A stretch of 34,523 nt of DNA from assembly GCA_964400495.1 (NCBI GenBank), contig CAYNTS010000018.1:1-34523 (forward strand), read 5' to 3'. Position numbers and translations under genes: made by a program. Position 1 is the first letter of the stretch; each line of letters begins with the position of its first letter. Under the pieces are notes generated by a model. The model was not told where the DNA came from, did not search any database, and saw nothing but the letters and a program-made list of their open reading frames with translations. Shown piece after piece: positions 6,282-15,982 of this stretch. The stretch comes from CAYNTS01 sp964400495 (GTDB lineage Bacteria > Fidelibacterota > Marinisomatia > SCGC-AAA003-L08 > D37C17).

Positions 6282-7340
6282 ATGAATACTGATAAAATTA
6301 AAAAAATACTTCAAACTGTTAAATATCCAGGATTTGATAAAGATATTATTTCATTTGGAATGGTGAATGATATTAAAATTAATCAAAATAATATTGAAGT
6401 TGTTCTTTCAGTCAATTCACAAAATGATAATCACAAAAAACAAATTCATAAAAGTGTAGTTGATGTTTTAACATCTATAAAAGATGTTGGAAATGTTTCT
6501 GTAAATTTTAAAGAACAACCGAAAGTTCAGAATATTCACCAGAATGATGTAATGTCTCCACAAAAAATTGAAGGTGTTAAACATATTATTGCAGTTGCGA
6601 GTGGTAAAGGTGGCGTTGGAAAATCTACAGTTTCAATTAACCTTGCATCTTCGTTAAGCAAAAATTACAGAGTTGGATTATTAGATTTAGATATTTATGG
6701 TCCAAGTTTGCCTATGTTGATTGATGATTATAGTACCCCTTCTGTAGCAGATGAAAACACGATAGTTCCAATTGAAAAATTTGGTATGAAATTTATGTCA
6801 TTTGGATTCCTAAATTCTGAAAATTCTCCTGCCATTTGGCGAGGTCCGATGGTAGCAAGAATGACTCAGCAATTTTTTGATAATGTAGCTTGGGGTGAAT
6901 TAGATTATCTTATACTAGACTTACCTCCAGGAACTGGTGATATTCAGCTAACATTGGTACAAAAATATGAGTTAACAGGAGCAATTATTATAACAACACC
7001 ACAAGATTTAGCAGTGTTAGATGTTGCAAAAGGTGCGGACATGTTTAAAAAAGTCAATACAAAAGTTTTGGGTGTGGTTGAAAATATGACTCATTTCCTT
7101 TGTCCAAATTGTAACGAGAAATTTGAAATATTTAAAGGAAGCGGTGGAAAAAAAGAAAGTGATCGTTTAAATGTTCCTCTATTAGGTCAAATTTATATGA
7201 GCCCAGAAATTGCACTTTCGGCAGATAATGGTGTGCCATTTGTTTTAAAATATGAAGATTCACCAATTACTGATATTTATAACAATATTGCATCTAATGT
7301 TGTTGAATTAACAAAGACCAAAATTGCTGGGAACAGATAG
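6282..7340 (+). CDS. mrp: Mrp/ApbC-type iron-sulfur cluster carrier ATPase
   Basis: This is a cytosolic P-loop ATPase that moves Fe-S clusters to target proteins. The N-terminal 85 residues form a MIP18/DUF59 domain. Then comes the deviant Walker A GKGGVGKS (about 108-115) with the signature lysine. LDLDIYGPSLP, LILDLPPGTGD and a C-terminal CPNC (C274, C277) follow. The two cysteines are where the bridging cluster sits in the dimer. The length of 352 aa is normal. It lies between a ferredoxin, which is itself an Fe-S protein, and uppS, with 49 bp to the latter. Confidence 0.94.
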   Translation: MNTDKIKKILQTVKYPGFDKDIISFGMVNDIKINQNNIEVVLSVNSQNDNHKKQIHKSVVDVLTSIKDVGNVSVNFKEQPKVQNIHQNDVMSPQKIEGVKHIIAVASGKGGVGKSTVSINLASSLSKNYRVGLLDLDIYGPSLPMLIDDYSTPSVADENTIVPIEKFGMKFMSFGFLNSENSPAIWRGPMVARMTQQFFDNVAWGELDYLILDLPPGTGDIQLTLVQKYELTGAIIITTPQDLAVLDVAKGADMFKKVNTKVLGVVENMTHFLCPNCNEKFEIFKGSGGKKESDRLNVPLLGQIYMSPEIALSADNGVPFVLKYEDSPITDIYNNIASNVVELTKTKIAGNR

Positions 7341-7389
7341 GTCTTTTTATTGTTGGAAATGAAGTTGTAATTTTATTCATCACAAATTA

Positions 7390-8136
7390 ATGTTGAAAAC
7401 AAATACTATTAAAATAGATAAACACAATTTACCAAAGCATATCGCTATAATAATGGATGGCAATGGAAGATGGGCTAAATCTAAAATGCTACCAAGAGTT
7501 GCTGGGCATCGTCAAGGTGTTAAAACGGTTAGAGAAATTACTCGATTCTGTGGAGAGTTGGGTATAAAAACTCTAACATTGTTTACGTTTTCATCTGAAA
7601 ATTGGAATCGTCCAACATCGGAAGTTGATGCTTTAATGAATCTTTTAGTGAGTTCACTTAAAAATGAAATAAAAGAACTAAAAGAGAATAATGTAAAATT
7701 CACAGCAATAGGAAGAATTGAAAAATTAAGTGTCAAAGTTCAGATGGGAATTAAAAGCGCAGTAGAATCTACTCAGGATAATACAGGGCTTAATCTTAAT
7801 TTAGCGTTAAATTATGGTGGTCGTCAGGAGATTGTGGATGCATTTAAACAAATAGCATCTGAAATTCAAAAAGGAAATATCGACATTAACAATGTGGATG
7901 AATTAACAATTGAACAAAATTTATATACGTCATTTTGCCCTGAATTAGATTTGCTAGTTAGGACAGGGGCAGAATCTAGAGTGAGTAATTTTTTATTATG
8001 GCAGTTGGCATATTCGGAACTAGTAATGACGGATGTATTTTGGCCTGCCTTTACAAAGAATGACCTATTAATGGCCATTCAAGATTATCAAAATCGTGAA
8101 AGACGGTTTGGACAAACAAGTGAACAAGTTAAATAA
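7390..8136 (+). CDS. uppS: Undecaprenyl diphosphate synthase (cis-prenyltransferase)
   Basis: The enzyme adds isopentenyl diphosphate units in cis to farnesyl diphosphate, giving the C55 lipid carrier for peptidoglycan and O-antigen. The signature IAIIMDGNGRWAK holds the catalytic aspartate (D23). The GHRQGV helix, the FTFSSENWNRP segment and the C-terminal RTGAESRVSNFLLWQ and FGQTSEQ regions are also present. The length of 248 aa is normal. It opens the envelope operon. The reading frame of bamA begins inside its 3' end, which suggests coupled translation. Confidence 0.97.
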   Translation: MLKTNTIKIDKHNLPKHIAIIMDGNGRWAKSKMLPRVAGHRQGVKTVREITRFCGELGIKTLTLFTFSSENWNRPTSEVDALMNLLVSSLKNEIKELKENNVKFTAIGRIEKLSVKVQMGIKSAVESTQDNTGLNLNLALNYGGRQEIVDAFKQIASEIQKGNIDINNVDELTIEQNLYTSFCPELDLLVRTGAESRVSNFLLWQLAYSELVMTDVFWPAFTKNDLLMAIQDYQNRERRFGQTSEQVK

Positions 8137-10504
8137 ATATTTATTACTACTGTTAATTTCTCTTTCTTCTGTATGGTCACAAGGAGGGGAAATATCTGTT
8201 TTGGGAATCGAAGTTGAAGGCAATGTTCGACTTTCAAAAGACGATATTATGCGAAGTTCTCGTCTATATGATGGAATGACAATTAAAAGTGATGAAATCC
8301 AACGAGGCATTAAACGATTATGGAAATTAAATCGGTTTAGTGATATTCAAATTTATCTTGATGAAGAAACATACGAGGGTGTTTACTTACGAATTGTTGT
8401 TAATGAACTACCTGTTTTAAGTAAGCTCACATTCCAAGGTAATAAAAAAATTAAAGATAATCCTTTGAGTGAGGTAATTGAGTTACAACCCGGAAATATA
8501 TTATCAGAATACGCAATTTTTGAGGCCATCCAATCAATTAAAAGTGCATATAAGGAAAAACATTATCATAATGTTAAAATTGATACATTAACAAGTGCAG
8601 GTGAAATGGAGTTTTCCAAACATTTAACGTTCATTATTACTGAAAATAAAAAAGTTAAAGTAAAGAAAATCATTATTAATGGGAATGAAGCATTTTCTGA
8701 TAGAGTTATAATAAAACAATTTGACACTAAACCCAAATCATTATTTATGTTTTGGCGGGGGAAATATGATGAAAATATATTCAGTTTAGATAAAGATAAT
8801 CTTGGTGCATTTTATAGAAATCATGGGTATATAGATTTTCAAATTGTGAATGATTCTATTGAAAGTACAGCCGATGGAAAAGGTTTAGAAATTAATCTTT
8901 CAGTTTATGAGGGTCCAAAGTATTACTTTAGGAATATTTCATGGGAAGGGAATACTGTCCACGACAATGAAACATTATCTGCTTATTTTGGGTACGAAAA
9001 AGGTGATGTTTACAATGAAGAAAAATTCCAAATTGCACTTTCTGAAGGTGTTAGTGCACTCTACATGGATGATGGGTATTTTTATTTCCAAGCAATTCCA
9101 CAAATTACCCCAGTTGGAGAAGATTCAATAGATGTACATTTTGTTATTACTGAGAATGAAATTGTAAAAGTTCGTAAAATTTTGATTACTGGAAACGAAA
9201 AAACCCATGAAAATGTAATTCGTAGGGAGTTAAGAGTGTTCCCGGGTGATATTTTCAACCGTAAGAAACTCATGGATAGTTATCGTGATATTTTTATGCT
9301 CAATTTTTTTGAAAATGTAATTCCTGATGTGGTTCCTGTAAATGAACAACAAATTGATATCACCTTAGATGTGCTTGAAAAAAGTACAGGCATGGCAAAC
9401 TTCTCAATGGGGTATAACGAAGTACATGGACTAACGGGCGGAGGTGGCTTTGAATTCCCCAATTTTAGAGGACGTGGGCAAACACTTTCAATATCCTATC
9501 AACGAGGTGTCCAAAACCAGCAACAATATCAATCGACAAGTTCTGTAGCAGATTACCAATCATTTTCATTAAGCTACACTGACCCATGGTTATTTGATAC
9601 TCCAAATTTAGTTGGTATTTCATATTCGTACACAGAAAGAGGTCGTAGTCAAAATAATTTCCAGTCGTATGATATTACTCAGAATGGCGGGTCTCTTAGG
9701 TGGGGTCGACGGTTTAAATGGCCAGATCCTTTTTTCAGAGGTTCGTGGATGTTGAAAGCGACAAATACCAAATACTACACGGAAAATGAATCTGAATTAG
9801 AAGATGATTTTGGTGAAGATATTCATCAAGATGGCGACAGATGGTTTGCCTCACGAAGTGGTATTTCATTGACACAAATTATTACACGAGATAGCAGAAA
9901 CCACCCAGAATTTCCTACTGCTGGTTCTAAATTTGTGTGGACAACCACATTCTCAGGTTCATTTTTAGGTGGAAACGAAAATTACCATAAACATAATTTT
10001 GATTTCAACTGGTTTACCCCTTTAGCTAAGAAATTCGTAATGCATCAAACACTAAAATTTGGTGCTTTCAAAGTTTTATCATCTAAAAATGATGAAGTAA
10101 CATTTATTCCTTATAATGCACGATATATTATGGGCGGAACGGGTATTCCTTATGGCGAAATGCTACGCGGATATCCTGATAATATGATTGGTCCACTTTC
10201 GACTACTAGTTACCGACCTGGTGGTGGGAAAATATTAATGAAATATTCAATGGAATTCAGGTTATCGTTATCAGAAAGTCCAACTATTTTTGCACTTGCA
10301 TTTGCCGAAGCAGGGAATATTTATAATGATTTTAATGAAGCTGATCCATTTCAACTTATGAGGTCTGCTGGTGTTGGTATTAGATTATTTATGCCAATGC
10401 TGGGTGTTTTAGGATATGATATGGGTTATGGATTTGATAGCTTGTTCGATGATGGTGCCCCCCATGAATGGGAGCATCATTTAATTTTTGGTATGCCATT
10501 TTAA
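8096..10504 (+). CDS. bamA: Outer-membrane protein assembly factor BamA
   Basis: BamA folds beta-barrel proteins into the outer membrane. After a signal peptide (LLLLLISLSSVWS) come POTRA-type repeats over roughly residues 30-430, for example ISVLGIEVEGN and VRKILITGNEKTHENVI. A 16-strand barrel then ends in the aromatic C-terminal signal HLIFGMPF. The barrel motif MLRGYPDN stands where VRGF is found in the family. The longest frame starts with GTG at 8096, overlapping uppS by 41 bp. A GTG at 8120 gives the tidier leader MNKLNKYLLLLLIS and may be the real start. It is followed by the periplasmic chaperone Skp, its working partner. Confidence 0.95.
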   Translation: MKDGLDKQVNKLNKYLLLLLISLSSVWSQGGEISVLGIEVEGNVRLSKDDIMRSSRLYDGMTIKSDEIQRGIKRLWKLNRFSDIQIYLDEETYEGVYLRIVVNELPVLSKLTFQGNKKIKDNPLSEVIELQPGNILSEYAIFEAIQSIKSAYKEKHYHNVKIDTLTSAGEMEFSKHLTFIITENKKVKVKKIIINGNEAFSDRVIIKQFDTKPKSLFMFWRGKYDENIFSLDKDNLGAFYRNHGYIDFQIVNDSIESTADGKGLEINLSVYEGPKYYFRNISWEGNTVHDNETLSAYFGYEKGDVYNEEKFQIALSEGVSALYMDDGYFYFQAIPQITPVGEDSIDVHFVITENEIVKVRKILITGNEKTHENVIRRELRVFPGDIFNRKKLMDSYRDIFMLNFFENVIPDVVPVNEQQIDITLDVLEKSTGMANFSMGYNEVHGLTGGGGFEFPNFRGRGQTLSISYQRGVQNQQQYQSTSSVADYQSFSLSYTDPWLFDTPNLVGISYSYTERGRSQNNFQSYDITQNGGSLRWGRRFKWPDPFFRGSWMLKATNTKYYTENESELEDDFGEDIHQDGDRWFASRSGISLTQIITRDSRNHPEFPTAGSKFVWTTTFSGSFLGGNENYHKHNFDFNWFTPLAKKFVMHQTLKFGAFKVLSSKNDEVTFIPYNARYIMGGTGIPYGEMLRGYPDNMIGPLSTTSYRPGGGKILMKYSMEFRLSLSESPTIFALAFAEAGNIYNDFNEADPFQLMRSAGVGIRLFMPMLGVLGYDMGYGFDSLFDDGAPHEWEHHLIFGMPF

Positions 10505-10522
10505 TAAACAAAAGGAGATAGT

Positions 10523-11056
10523 GTGAAAAGACTATGGATAAATGGATTGATTGGTTCAGTCCTATTGCTTTCAATTTCATTTGCAGAAATGAAAATCGGA
10601 TATATTGATTCTAACAAAATTATGTCAGAATATGAAGATGTTCGTCAAGTGCAAATTGAGTTAGAAAAAGAACAAAGGCGGTTGCAGTCTGATCTTGAAA
10701 CAAAAGCTCGACAGCTTGACAGTTTGAAACAAGATTATGATAGACAAAGATTGCTGATGAGTGATGATCGTCGTCTTCAAAAAGAAAATGAAATGATCCA
10801 GTTAGATAAAACCATTCAACAATACCAAATGGAAAAATTTGGCCCTGAAGGTGAGATTTACCAAATTCAAAACCAACTTTTAGCTCCAGTTCTAGCAGTT
10901 ATTGATAATGCTATTCAAACTGTTGGTAAAGAACGTGGATACGACTATATCATGGACGCTGTTTCAGGTTCAATTGTGTATGCGATTGATTCTCACGATT
11001 TAACTGAAGATGTGCTTGAAATACTTAGAAAACCAGGATCTGACAGTAACGAATAA
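10523..11056 (+). CDS. skp: Periplasmic chaperone of the Skp/OmpH family
   Basis: The 177-aa protein has an N-terminal signal peptide (hydrophobic GLIGSVLLLSISFA) followed by the family start MKIGYIDSNKIMSEY. A long charged coiled coil (about residues 45-110, rich in Glu, Gln, Lys and Arg) forms the tentacles that hold unfolded outer-membrane proteins. The C-terminal body segment includes YDYIMDA. The start is GTG, supported by AAAGGAG seven bases upstream. It lies 18 bp after bamA and is followed at once by lpxD. Confidence 0.93.
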   Translation: MKRLWINGLIGSVLLLSISFAEMKIGYIDSNKIMSEYEDVRQVQIELEKEQRRLQSDLETKARQLDSLKQDYDRQRLLMSDDRRLQKENEMIQLDKTIQQYQMEKFGPEGEIYQIQNQLLAPVLAVIDNAIQTVGKERGYDYIMDAVSGSIVYAIDSHDLTEDVLEILRKPGSDSNE

Positions 11057-12070
11057 TTGTTAACCGTTGAAAATATAGCAAATGCAATTCAAGGTACTAT
11101 TGAAGGTGATAGTACAATTGAACTGTCGAATATTTGCGACATTAAGGATGGGAAGAAACATTCCGTCTCATTTCTCTCTGACCCAAAATACTATAATTAT
11201 ATTCAAAATTGCAAATCACCTGTAATTATTGTAGATGAAAAATTTACAAATGAAAGAGGTGATAAGACGTTTATTCGTGTAAAAAATGCTTTCTTAGGAT
11301 ATATAAAAACTCTGAGGTTGTTTCACCCTGAAAAATCTTTTGTACCGGGTATTCATTCCTCAGCGAGTATTAATGAAAGTGCTTCTATACCTAAATCGTG
11401 TTGTGTATCCTCACATGCTTCAATCGATAAAGGGGTTAATTTAGGTAACAATGTCTTTATTGGTCAGGGTGTTTGTATTGGAAGTAATACTAAAATTGGT
11501 GCAAATTCCACAATCCATGCAAATGTAACAATTTATCATGATGTTGCTATCGGTGAAAATACTATTATTGATTCTGGGACTGTGATTGGTTCAGATGGAT
11601 TTGGAATTGTTACAGATAGTGGCGAACATCATAAAATTCCACATTTAGGAACGGTTGAATTAAAAGATAATGTGTGGATAGGTTCAAATTGTACGATTGA
11701 CCGAGGAACTATTGGAAATACTATCATTGGAAAATCAACTAAAATTGATAATTTAGTTCATATTGCTCATAATGTAAATATTGGAAAAGGGTGTTTGATT
11801 GCGGGGCAATCTGGGATCGCAGGAAGTGCGATAATTGGTAATTATGTATTTATATCAGGTCATGTTGGAATTGTGGGGCATATAACTGTAGGTGATGGGT
11901 GTAAAATTGTTGCAAAATCAATGGTCATGCAGTCACTTGAACCTAATTCACATGTATCAGGAAACCCTGCAAGACCACATTCAGATAGGAAAAGACAAAA
12001 TGTGGTAATTAATCAATTACCTGAATTGTTAAAGCGTGTTAGAAACCTAGAAAATAAATCTAAATCATAA
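11057..12070 (+). CDS. lpxD: UDP-3-O-acylglucosamine N-acyltransferase
   Basis: LpxD carries out the third step of lipid A synthesis, adding the second hydroxyacyl chain from acyl-ACP. The N-terminal 100 residues form the uridine-binding domain. Hexapeptide repeats of the left-handed beta-helix follow (IGQGVCIGSNTKIGANSTI and many more). The catalytic histidine lies in HIAHNVNIG near residue 237, and the C-terminal helix closes the protein. The length of 337 aa is normal. The start is a TTG that follows the skp stop directly (TAATTG). No better in-frame ATG exists near the conserved N terminus. Confidence 0.95.
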   Translation: MLTVENIANAIQGTIEGDSTIELSNICDIKDGKKHSVSFLSDPKYYNYIQNCKSPVIIVDEKFTNERGDKTFIRVKNAFLGYIKTLRLFHPEKSFVPGIHSSASINESASIPKSCCVSSHASIDKGVNLGNNVFIGQGVCIGSNTKIGANSTIHANVTIYHDVAIGENTIIDSGTVIGSDGFGIVTDSGEHHKIPHLGTVELKDNVWIGSNCTIDRGTIGNTIIGKSTKIDNLVHIAHNVNIGKGCLIAGQSGIAGSAIIGNYVFISGHVGIVGHITVGDGCKIVAKSMVMQSLEPNSHVSGNPARPHSDRKRQNVVINQLPELLKRVRNLENKSKS

Positions 12071-12075
12071 GGTGT

Positions 12076-13494
12076 ATGATGGCTGAGAATATAAAAAAAT
12101 CAAACTATCAACGAACAATTAAAAATGAAGTAAGTATCAGTGGAATTGGATTACATACTGGCGTAAAAACTACTGCTACTTTTAAACAAGCTCCCGAAAA
12201 TTTTGGCATACGATTTAAACGCCTTGATTTAGAAAATTGCCCTGAAATTCCCGCAGATATTGATCATGTTGTTGATATTTCTCGAGGGACAACAATTGAA
12301 CAAAATGATGTTTGTGTTCATACAGTTGAACATATTTTAGCCGCCATTACTGGAATTCAAATTGATAATGTTTTGATTGAATTAACCGAAAAAGAACCCC
12401 CTGTAATGGATGGTAGTTGTAAACCATTTGTAGATTTACTTCTTAAATCTGGGTTCGTTGAACAGAAAGCTCGTCGTGATGAATTAATCATTGATCAAAC
12501 AATCACCTATTCTGAACCTGAAAGAGGTGTTGATATTCATGTTCTCCCATCAGATAAATTCCGTATAACGTTTATGACAGATTATAAATTTCCATCTCTT
12601 GGTACGCAATATACTGCAATTTATTCTTTGGAAGATGAATTTATTGAAGAAGTTGCACCTGCTCGAACATTTTGTTTTTTCTCTGAAATTAAACACATGA
12701 AAGAACATGGTTTGATTAAAGGTGGTTCGGTTGATAATGCAATGGTATTTTTAGATAGAGAAGTTGCCGATAATGAAATAGAAGATTTACGAAAATTATT
12801 TAATATTAAATCGGATGTATTTTGCGGTGATAATGGTATTTTAAATGGAGTTGAACTTAGATATCCAAATGAATCTGTTCGCCATAAAGTGCTTGATTTA
12901 ATTGGAGATTTAGCACTTTTAGGTATTCCTATTAAGGGTCATTTTATTGCGGCTCGTAGTGGTCATGCAGCCAATGTCGAATTAGTAAAGAAAATTAAGA
13001 AAACATATTCCAAAAAATTGGCGTTAAACAAACTTCAAAAAGAAAAGAAAGATGTTGCGTACGATATTCAAGGTATTCTACAAATTTTACCCCACCGTTA
13101 TCCACTTCTTTTGATTGATAGAGTCCTTGATGTTGTGCCCGGTGATCGGGTTTCAGCAATCAAAAATGTAACAATTAATGAACAATTTTTTCAGGGACAT
13201 TTCCCTGGACAACCTGTAATGCCGGGCGTATTAATTTTAGAAGCAATGGCACAAGCAGGTGGGTTTTTAATTTTAAATTCTGTTCCAAACCCCGAGACTA
13301 AACTCATGTATTTTAGTGCAGTAAATGGTGCAAAATTTAGAAAGCCGGTAATCCCTGGAGACCAAATTTTATTTGAAGTATCACTACTTCGTTTCAGAAT
13401 GGGAACATGCAGAATTAAAGCAGTTGCAAAAGTTGACAATGAAGTGGTTTCTCAAGCGGAATTTATGGCATCCGTGGTTGACAGGAATTCGTAA
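12076..13494 (+). CDS. lpxC/fabZ: LpxC-FabZ fusion: UDP-3-O-acyl-GlcNAc deacetylase / 3-hydroxyacyl-ACP dehydratase
   Basis: Two enzymes are joined in one 472-aa chain. Residues 1-315 are LpxC, the committed zinc deacetylase of lipid A synthesis: SGIGLHTG, the zinc histidine in HTVEHILAA, the HKVLDLIGDLALLG zinc-ligand region and GHFIAARSGH. Residues 325-472 are FabZ: H340 in LPHRYPLLLIDRV, and GHFPGQPVMPGVLILEAMAQ with the catalytic Glu. Joining them places two enzymes that compete for 3-hydroxyacyl-ACP under one expression level. The fusion is known in Bacteroidetes and relatives. The start is the first of two adjacent ATGs, after AAGGTG. Its stop overlaps the lpxA start by one base. Confidence 0.96.
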   Translation: MMAENIKKSNYQRTIKNEVSISGIGLHTGVKTTATFKQAPENFGIRFKRLDLENCPEIPADIDHVVDISRGTTIEQNDVCVHTVEHILAAITGIQIDNVLIELTEKEPPVMDGSCKPFVDLLLKSGFVEQKARRDELIIDQTITYSEPERGVDIHVLPSDKFRITFMTDYKFPSLGTQYTAIYSLEDEFIEEVAPARTFCFFSEIKHMKEHGLIKGGSVDNAMVFLDREVADNEIEDLRKLFNIKSDVFCGDNGILNGVELRYPNESVRHKVLDLIGDLALLGIPIKGHFIAARSGHAANVELVKKIKKTYSKKLALNKLQKEKKDVAYDIQGILQILPHRYPLLLIDRVLDVVPGDRVSAIKNVTINEQFFQGHFPGQPVMPGVLILEAMAQAGGFLILNSVPNPETKLMYFSAVNGAKFRKPVIPGDQILFEVSLLRFRMGTCRIKAVAKVDNEVVSQAEFMASVVDRNS

Positions 13495-14261
13495 TGAGTA
13501 TTCACCCAACTGCAATAATTCATGATGAAACCAAAATTGGTAATAATGTTTCAATCGGACCGTTTTGCATAATTGATAAAAATGTTGAAATTGGTGATAA
13601 TACCGAAATTCATGCGTCAGTTTCAGTAAAAGAATTTACACGAATTGGGAAAGATTGTAAGATTTTTCAAGGGGCTGTTATTGGTGAAATTCCACAAGAT
13701 TTAAAATTTGGAGGAGAGGACTCTCTTCTTGAAATTGGCGATAGAACAACAATCAGAGAATGCTGTACGTTAAATAGAGGAACTAAAGATAGAGGTAAAA
13801 CTCTCATTGGAAGTGACTGCCTACTCATGGCATATGTGCATGTTGCTCATGATTGTTTCGTTGGTGATAAAACTATCCTTGCTAATGGTGTACAACTTGC
13901 AGGACATGTAACAATTGGACACAATGTTACAATAGGAGGAATGACACCAGTGCACCAATTTTGTAATGTGGGTGACCACGCATTTGTTGGAGGTGGATAT
14001 AGGGTTGTTCAAGATTTACCTCCATATATTTTAGCTACAGGTGAACCCTTAAAATATGCTGGAGTCAATAGTGTGGGACTGAGACGACGTGGATTTTCTA
14101 CAGAATCGAGGACATTAATTAAACGAGCATATCGGCAACTTTTTCAATCAAAATTAAATGTATCTCAAGCAGTTGAAACCATTAAAAAAGAAATTGAGAT
14201 TACTCCAGAAATTCAGAACATCCTCGCCTTTATTGAAAATAGCAGTAGAGGACTCATTTAA
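13494..14261 (+). CDS. lpxA: UDP-N-acetylglucosamine O-acyltransferase
   Basis: LpxA catalyses the first, reversible step of lipid A synthesis, using 3-hydroxyacyl-ACP and UDP-GlcNAc. Hexapeptide repeats fill residues 1-185. The catalytic His lies in HVAHDCFVG, and GGGYRVVQDLPPYILATGEP is the typical turn into the helical C-terminal domain. The length of 255 aa is normal. It overlaps lpxC/fabZ by one base (TAATG). The next steps, LpxH and LpxB, are not in this window. Confidence 0.96.
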   Translation: MSIHPTAIIHDETKIGNNVSIGPFCIIDKNVEIGDNTEIHASVSVKEFTRIGKDCKIFQGAVIGEIPQDLKFGGEDSLLEIGDRTTIRECCTLNRGTKDRGKTLIGSDCLLMAYVHVAHDCFVGDKTILANGVQLAGHVTIGHNVTIGGMTPVHQFCNVGDHAFVGGGYRVVQDLPPYILATGEPLKYAGVNSVGLRRRGFSTESRTLIKRAYRQLFQSKLNVSQAVETIKKEIEITPEIQNILAFIENSSRGLI

Positions 14262-14264
14262 TCT

Positions 14265-14837
14265 TTGCGATTCTTTCTAATATTTTTAATTGTTAGTTTA
14301 GGTTTCTCAACCTCCGAAAAAGAGTTCGCTTCTTCATATACATTTGCATCTTACCATTCATTAAATGAAACACCACTTTCTATTGAATTTTCTGTCATTA
14401 GTAACAAAGCTGTATTAACAAATATAAATGCACAATGGTGGCCTTCAGAAAACCTATCTCTCAATACTGGAATTTCATTGGGAGACCAAGATGAAACGGA
14501 AATATATTACCACATTGATTTTGGATTTTCACCCAAGTGGAAGCTAAAAGAGAATATGTCCACTATATTTTATACAGGAATGAACAGGTTACGTTTCCAT
14601 AACGAGGGTGATTTTCGATGGATTCATATAGGAATATTAGAAAGTATAACTTTTGGGAGTTATCAATTTGAGTTATCATTTAGTAGATTAAGAAACTCGA
14701 ATTTTAATCATGATATTAGTAAAATCAATTTGCTAAAGACATTGAAAGAAAAATTAACAATCAATGCAGGTGTATCAATTGATAAAATTCAAAAAATTAA
14801 TATTAATTCATTTATTGGATTAAGAATTTCATTATGA
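14265..14837 (+). CDS. Exported protein of unknown function between lpxA and dxr
   Basis: I do not recognise this 190-aa protein. It has a signal peptide (MRFFLIFLIVSLGFS). Alternating polar/aromatic segments such as LSLNTGISLGDQDETEIYYH and INSFIGLRISL look like strands of a small outer-membrane beta-barrel. The start is probably TTG at 14265, three bases after the lpxA stop. Its own stop overlaps the dxr start by four bases (ATGA), so it belongs to the operon and its translation is coupled. That position hints at a role in the envelope, such as LPS or outer-membrane handling. This is inference from context only. Confidence 0.75.
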   Translation: MRFFLIFLIVSLGFSTSEKEFASSYTFASYHSLNETPLSIEFSVISNKAVLTNINAQWWPSENLSLNTGISLGDQDETEIYYHIDFGFSPKWKLKENMSTIFYTGMNRLRFHNEGDFRWIHIGILESITFGSYQFELSFSRLRNSNFNHDISKINLLKTLKEKLTINAGVSIDKIQKININSFIGLRISL

Positions 14838-15982
14838 AAAAAATTGGAATATTAGGTTCAACCGGGTCGATTGGTGTTCAAGCATTGGATGTGATTCAGA
14901 AAATTGAAAATTTTGAGGTTACTTATTTATCTGCCAACAATAATGCACAAGTTTTAGCTGACCAAGCATTGAATTTTAATCCAGATACTGTATGTTTAGT
15001 TAATTCAACACATGTTTCTCAGCTTAAAAGTTTACTATCTCATACGCTAATTAAAGTGGTTTCTGGGCGTGATGCACTTCTTGAATTAGCATCAAGAGAT
15101 GATGTTGATATCATGTTGAATAGTTTAGTTGGAGCACCTGGGATGGAACCCACAATTAACTCGGTGAAAGCTGGAGTTGATGTTGCTCTGTCAAACAAAG
15201 AAAGCATGGTGATGGCTGGACATTATATCATGAAATTAGCCAAAGAAAATGATGTGTCTATTTTCCCTGTGGATAGCGAACATAGTGCAATTTGGCAATG
15301 TTTAGTGGGAGAGCATCACGACGAAATCAAACGGTTAATATTGACTGGATCTGGTGGACCATTTCGGACTCGAAGTATTAACGAATTTTCAAAAATTACT
15401 CTTAAAGAAGCACTGAATCATCCCAATTGGGATATGGGTGCAAAAATCACAATTGATTCAGCAACCATGATGAATAAGGGATTGGAAGTAATTGAAGCAA
15501 GATGGCTATTTGATATTCCATCGGATAGGATTGATATTGTTGTGCATCCTGAATCCATTATTCACTCAATGGTAGAGTTTAATGATGGTTCTGTAAAAGC
15601 ACAACTTGGTTTACCAGATATGAAAATTCCCATTCAATATGCGTTAACATATCCACACCACAGTAATTTATGTTGGGAAAATTTAGACTTGGTTAAAATT
15701 GGATCACTCAATTTTGAAGCACCTAATTTAAAGAAATTCCCCTGTATTCGTTTAGCGTATGAAGTATTAAAAGCAAATGATTCGTCATCGATAATTCTCA
15801 ATGTTGCCAATGATATAGTAGTGGAAGCATTTTTACAAAAGCAAATTTTATTTGTTGATATTCCACGTTATATTGGAGATGCAATAACTTCTCACGATAC
15901 AATTTCTAACCCTTCACTTGAAAATATTTTTGAACTCACTGATTGGACGCAATCATTTTTATACCAAAGGATTAACACATGA
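14834..15982 (+). CDS. dxr: 1-deoxy-D-xylulose 5-phosphate reductoisomerase
   Basis: Dxr is the second enzyme of the non-mevalonate isoprenoid pathway, turning DXP into MEP with NADPH. The N-terminal GSTGSIG (residues 8-14) binds NADPH. ALSNKESMVMAG and PVDSEHSAIWQ supply the metal ligands (D147 and E149 in the latter). The GSGGPF segment, TIDSATMMNKGLEVIEA and the C-terminal helical domain are complete. The length of 382 aa is slightly short but normal. Its product ultimately feeds UppS in the same operon. It overlaps both neighbours by four bases. Confidence 0.96.
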   Translation: MKKIGILGSTGSIGVQALDVIQKIENFEVTYLSANNNAQVLADQALNFNPDTVCLVNSTHVSQLKSLLSHTLIKVVSGRDALLELASRDDVDIMLNSLVGAPGMEPTINSVKAGVDVALSNKESMVMAGHYIMKLAKENDVSIFPVDSEHSAIWQCLVGEHHDEIKRLILTGSGGPFRTRSINEFSKITLKEALNHPNWDMGAKITIDSATMMNKGLEVIEARWLFDIPSDRIDIVVHPESIIHSMVEFNDGSVKAQLGLPDMKIPIQYALTYPHHSNLCWENLDLVKIGSLNFEAPNLKKFPCIRLAYEVLKANDSSSIILNVANDIVVEAFLQKQILFVDIPRYIGDAITSHDTISNPSLENIFELTDWTQSFLYQRINT

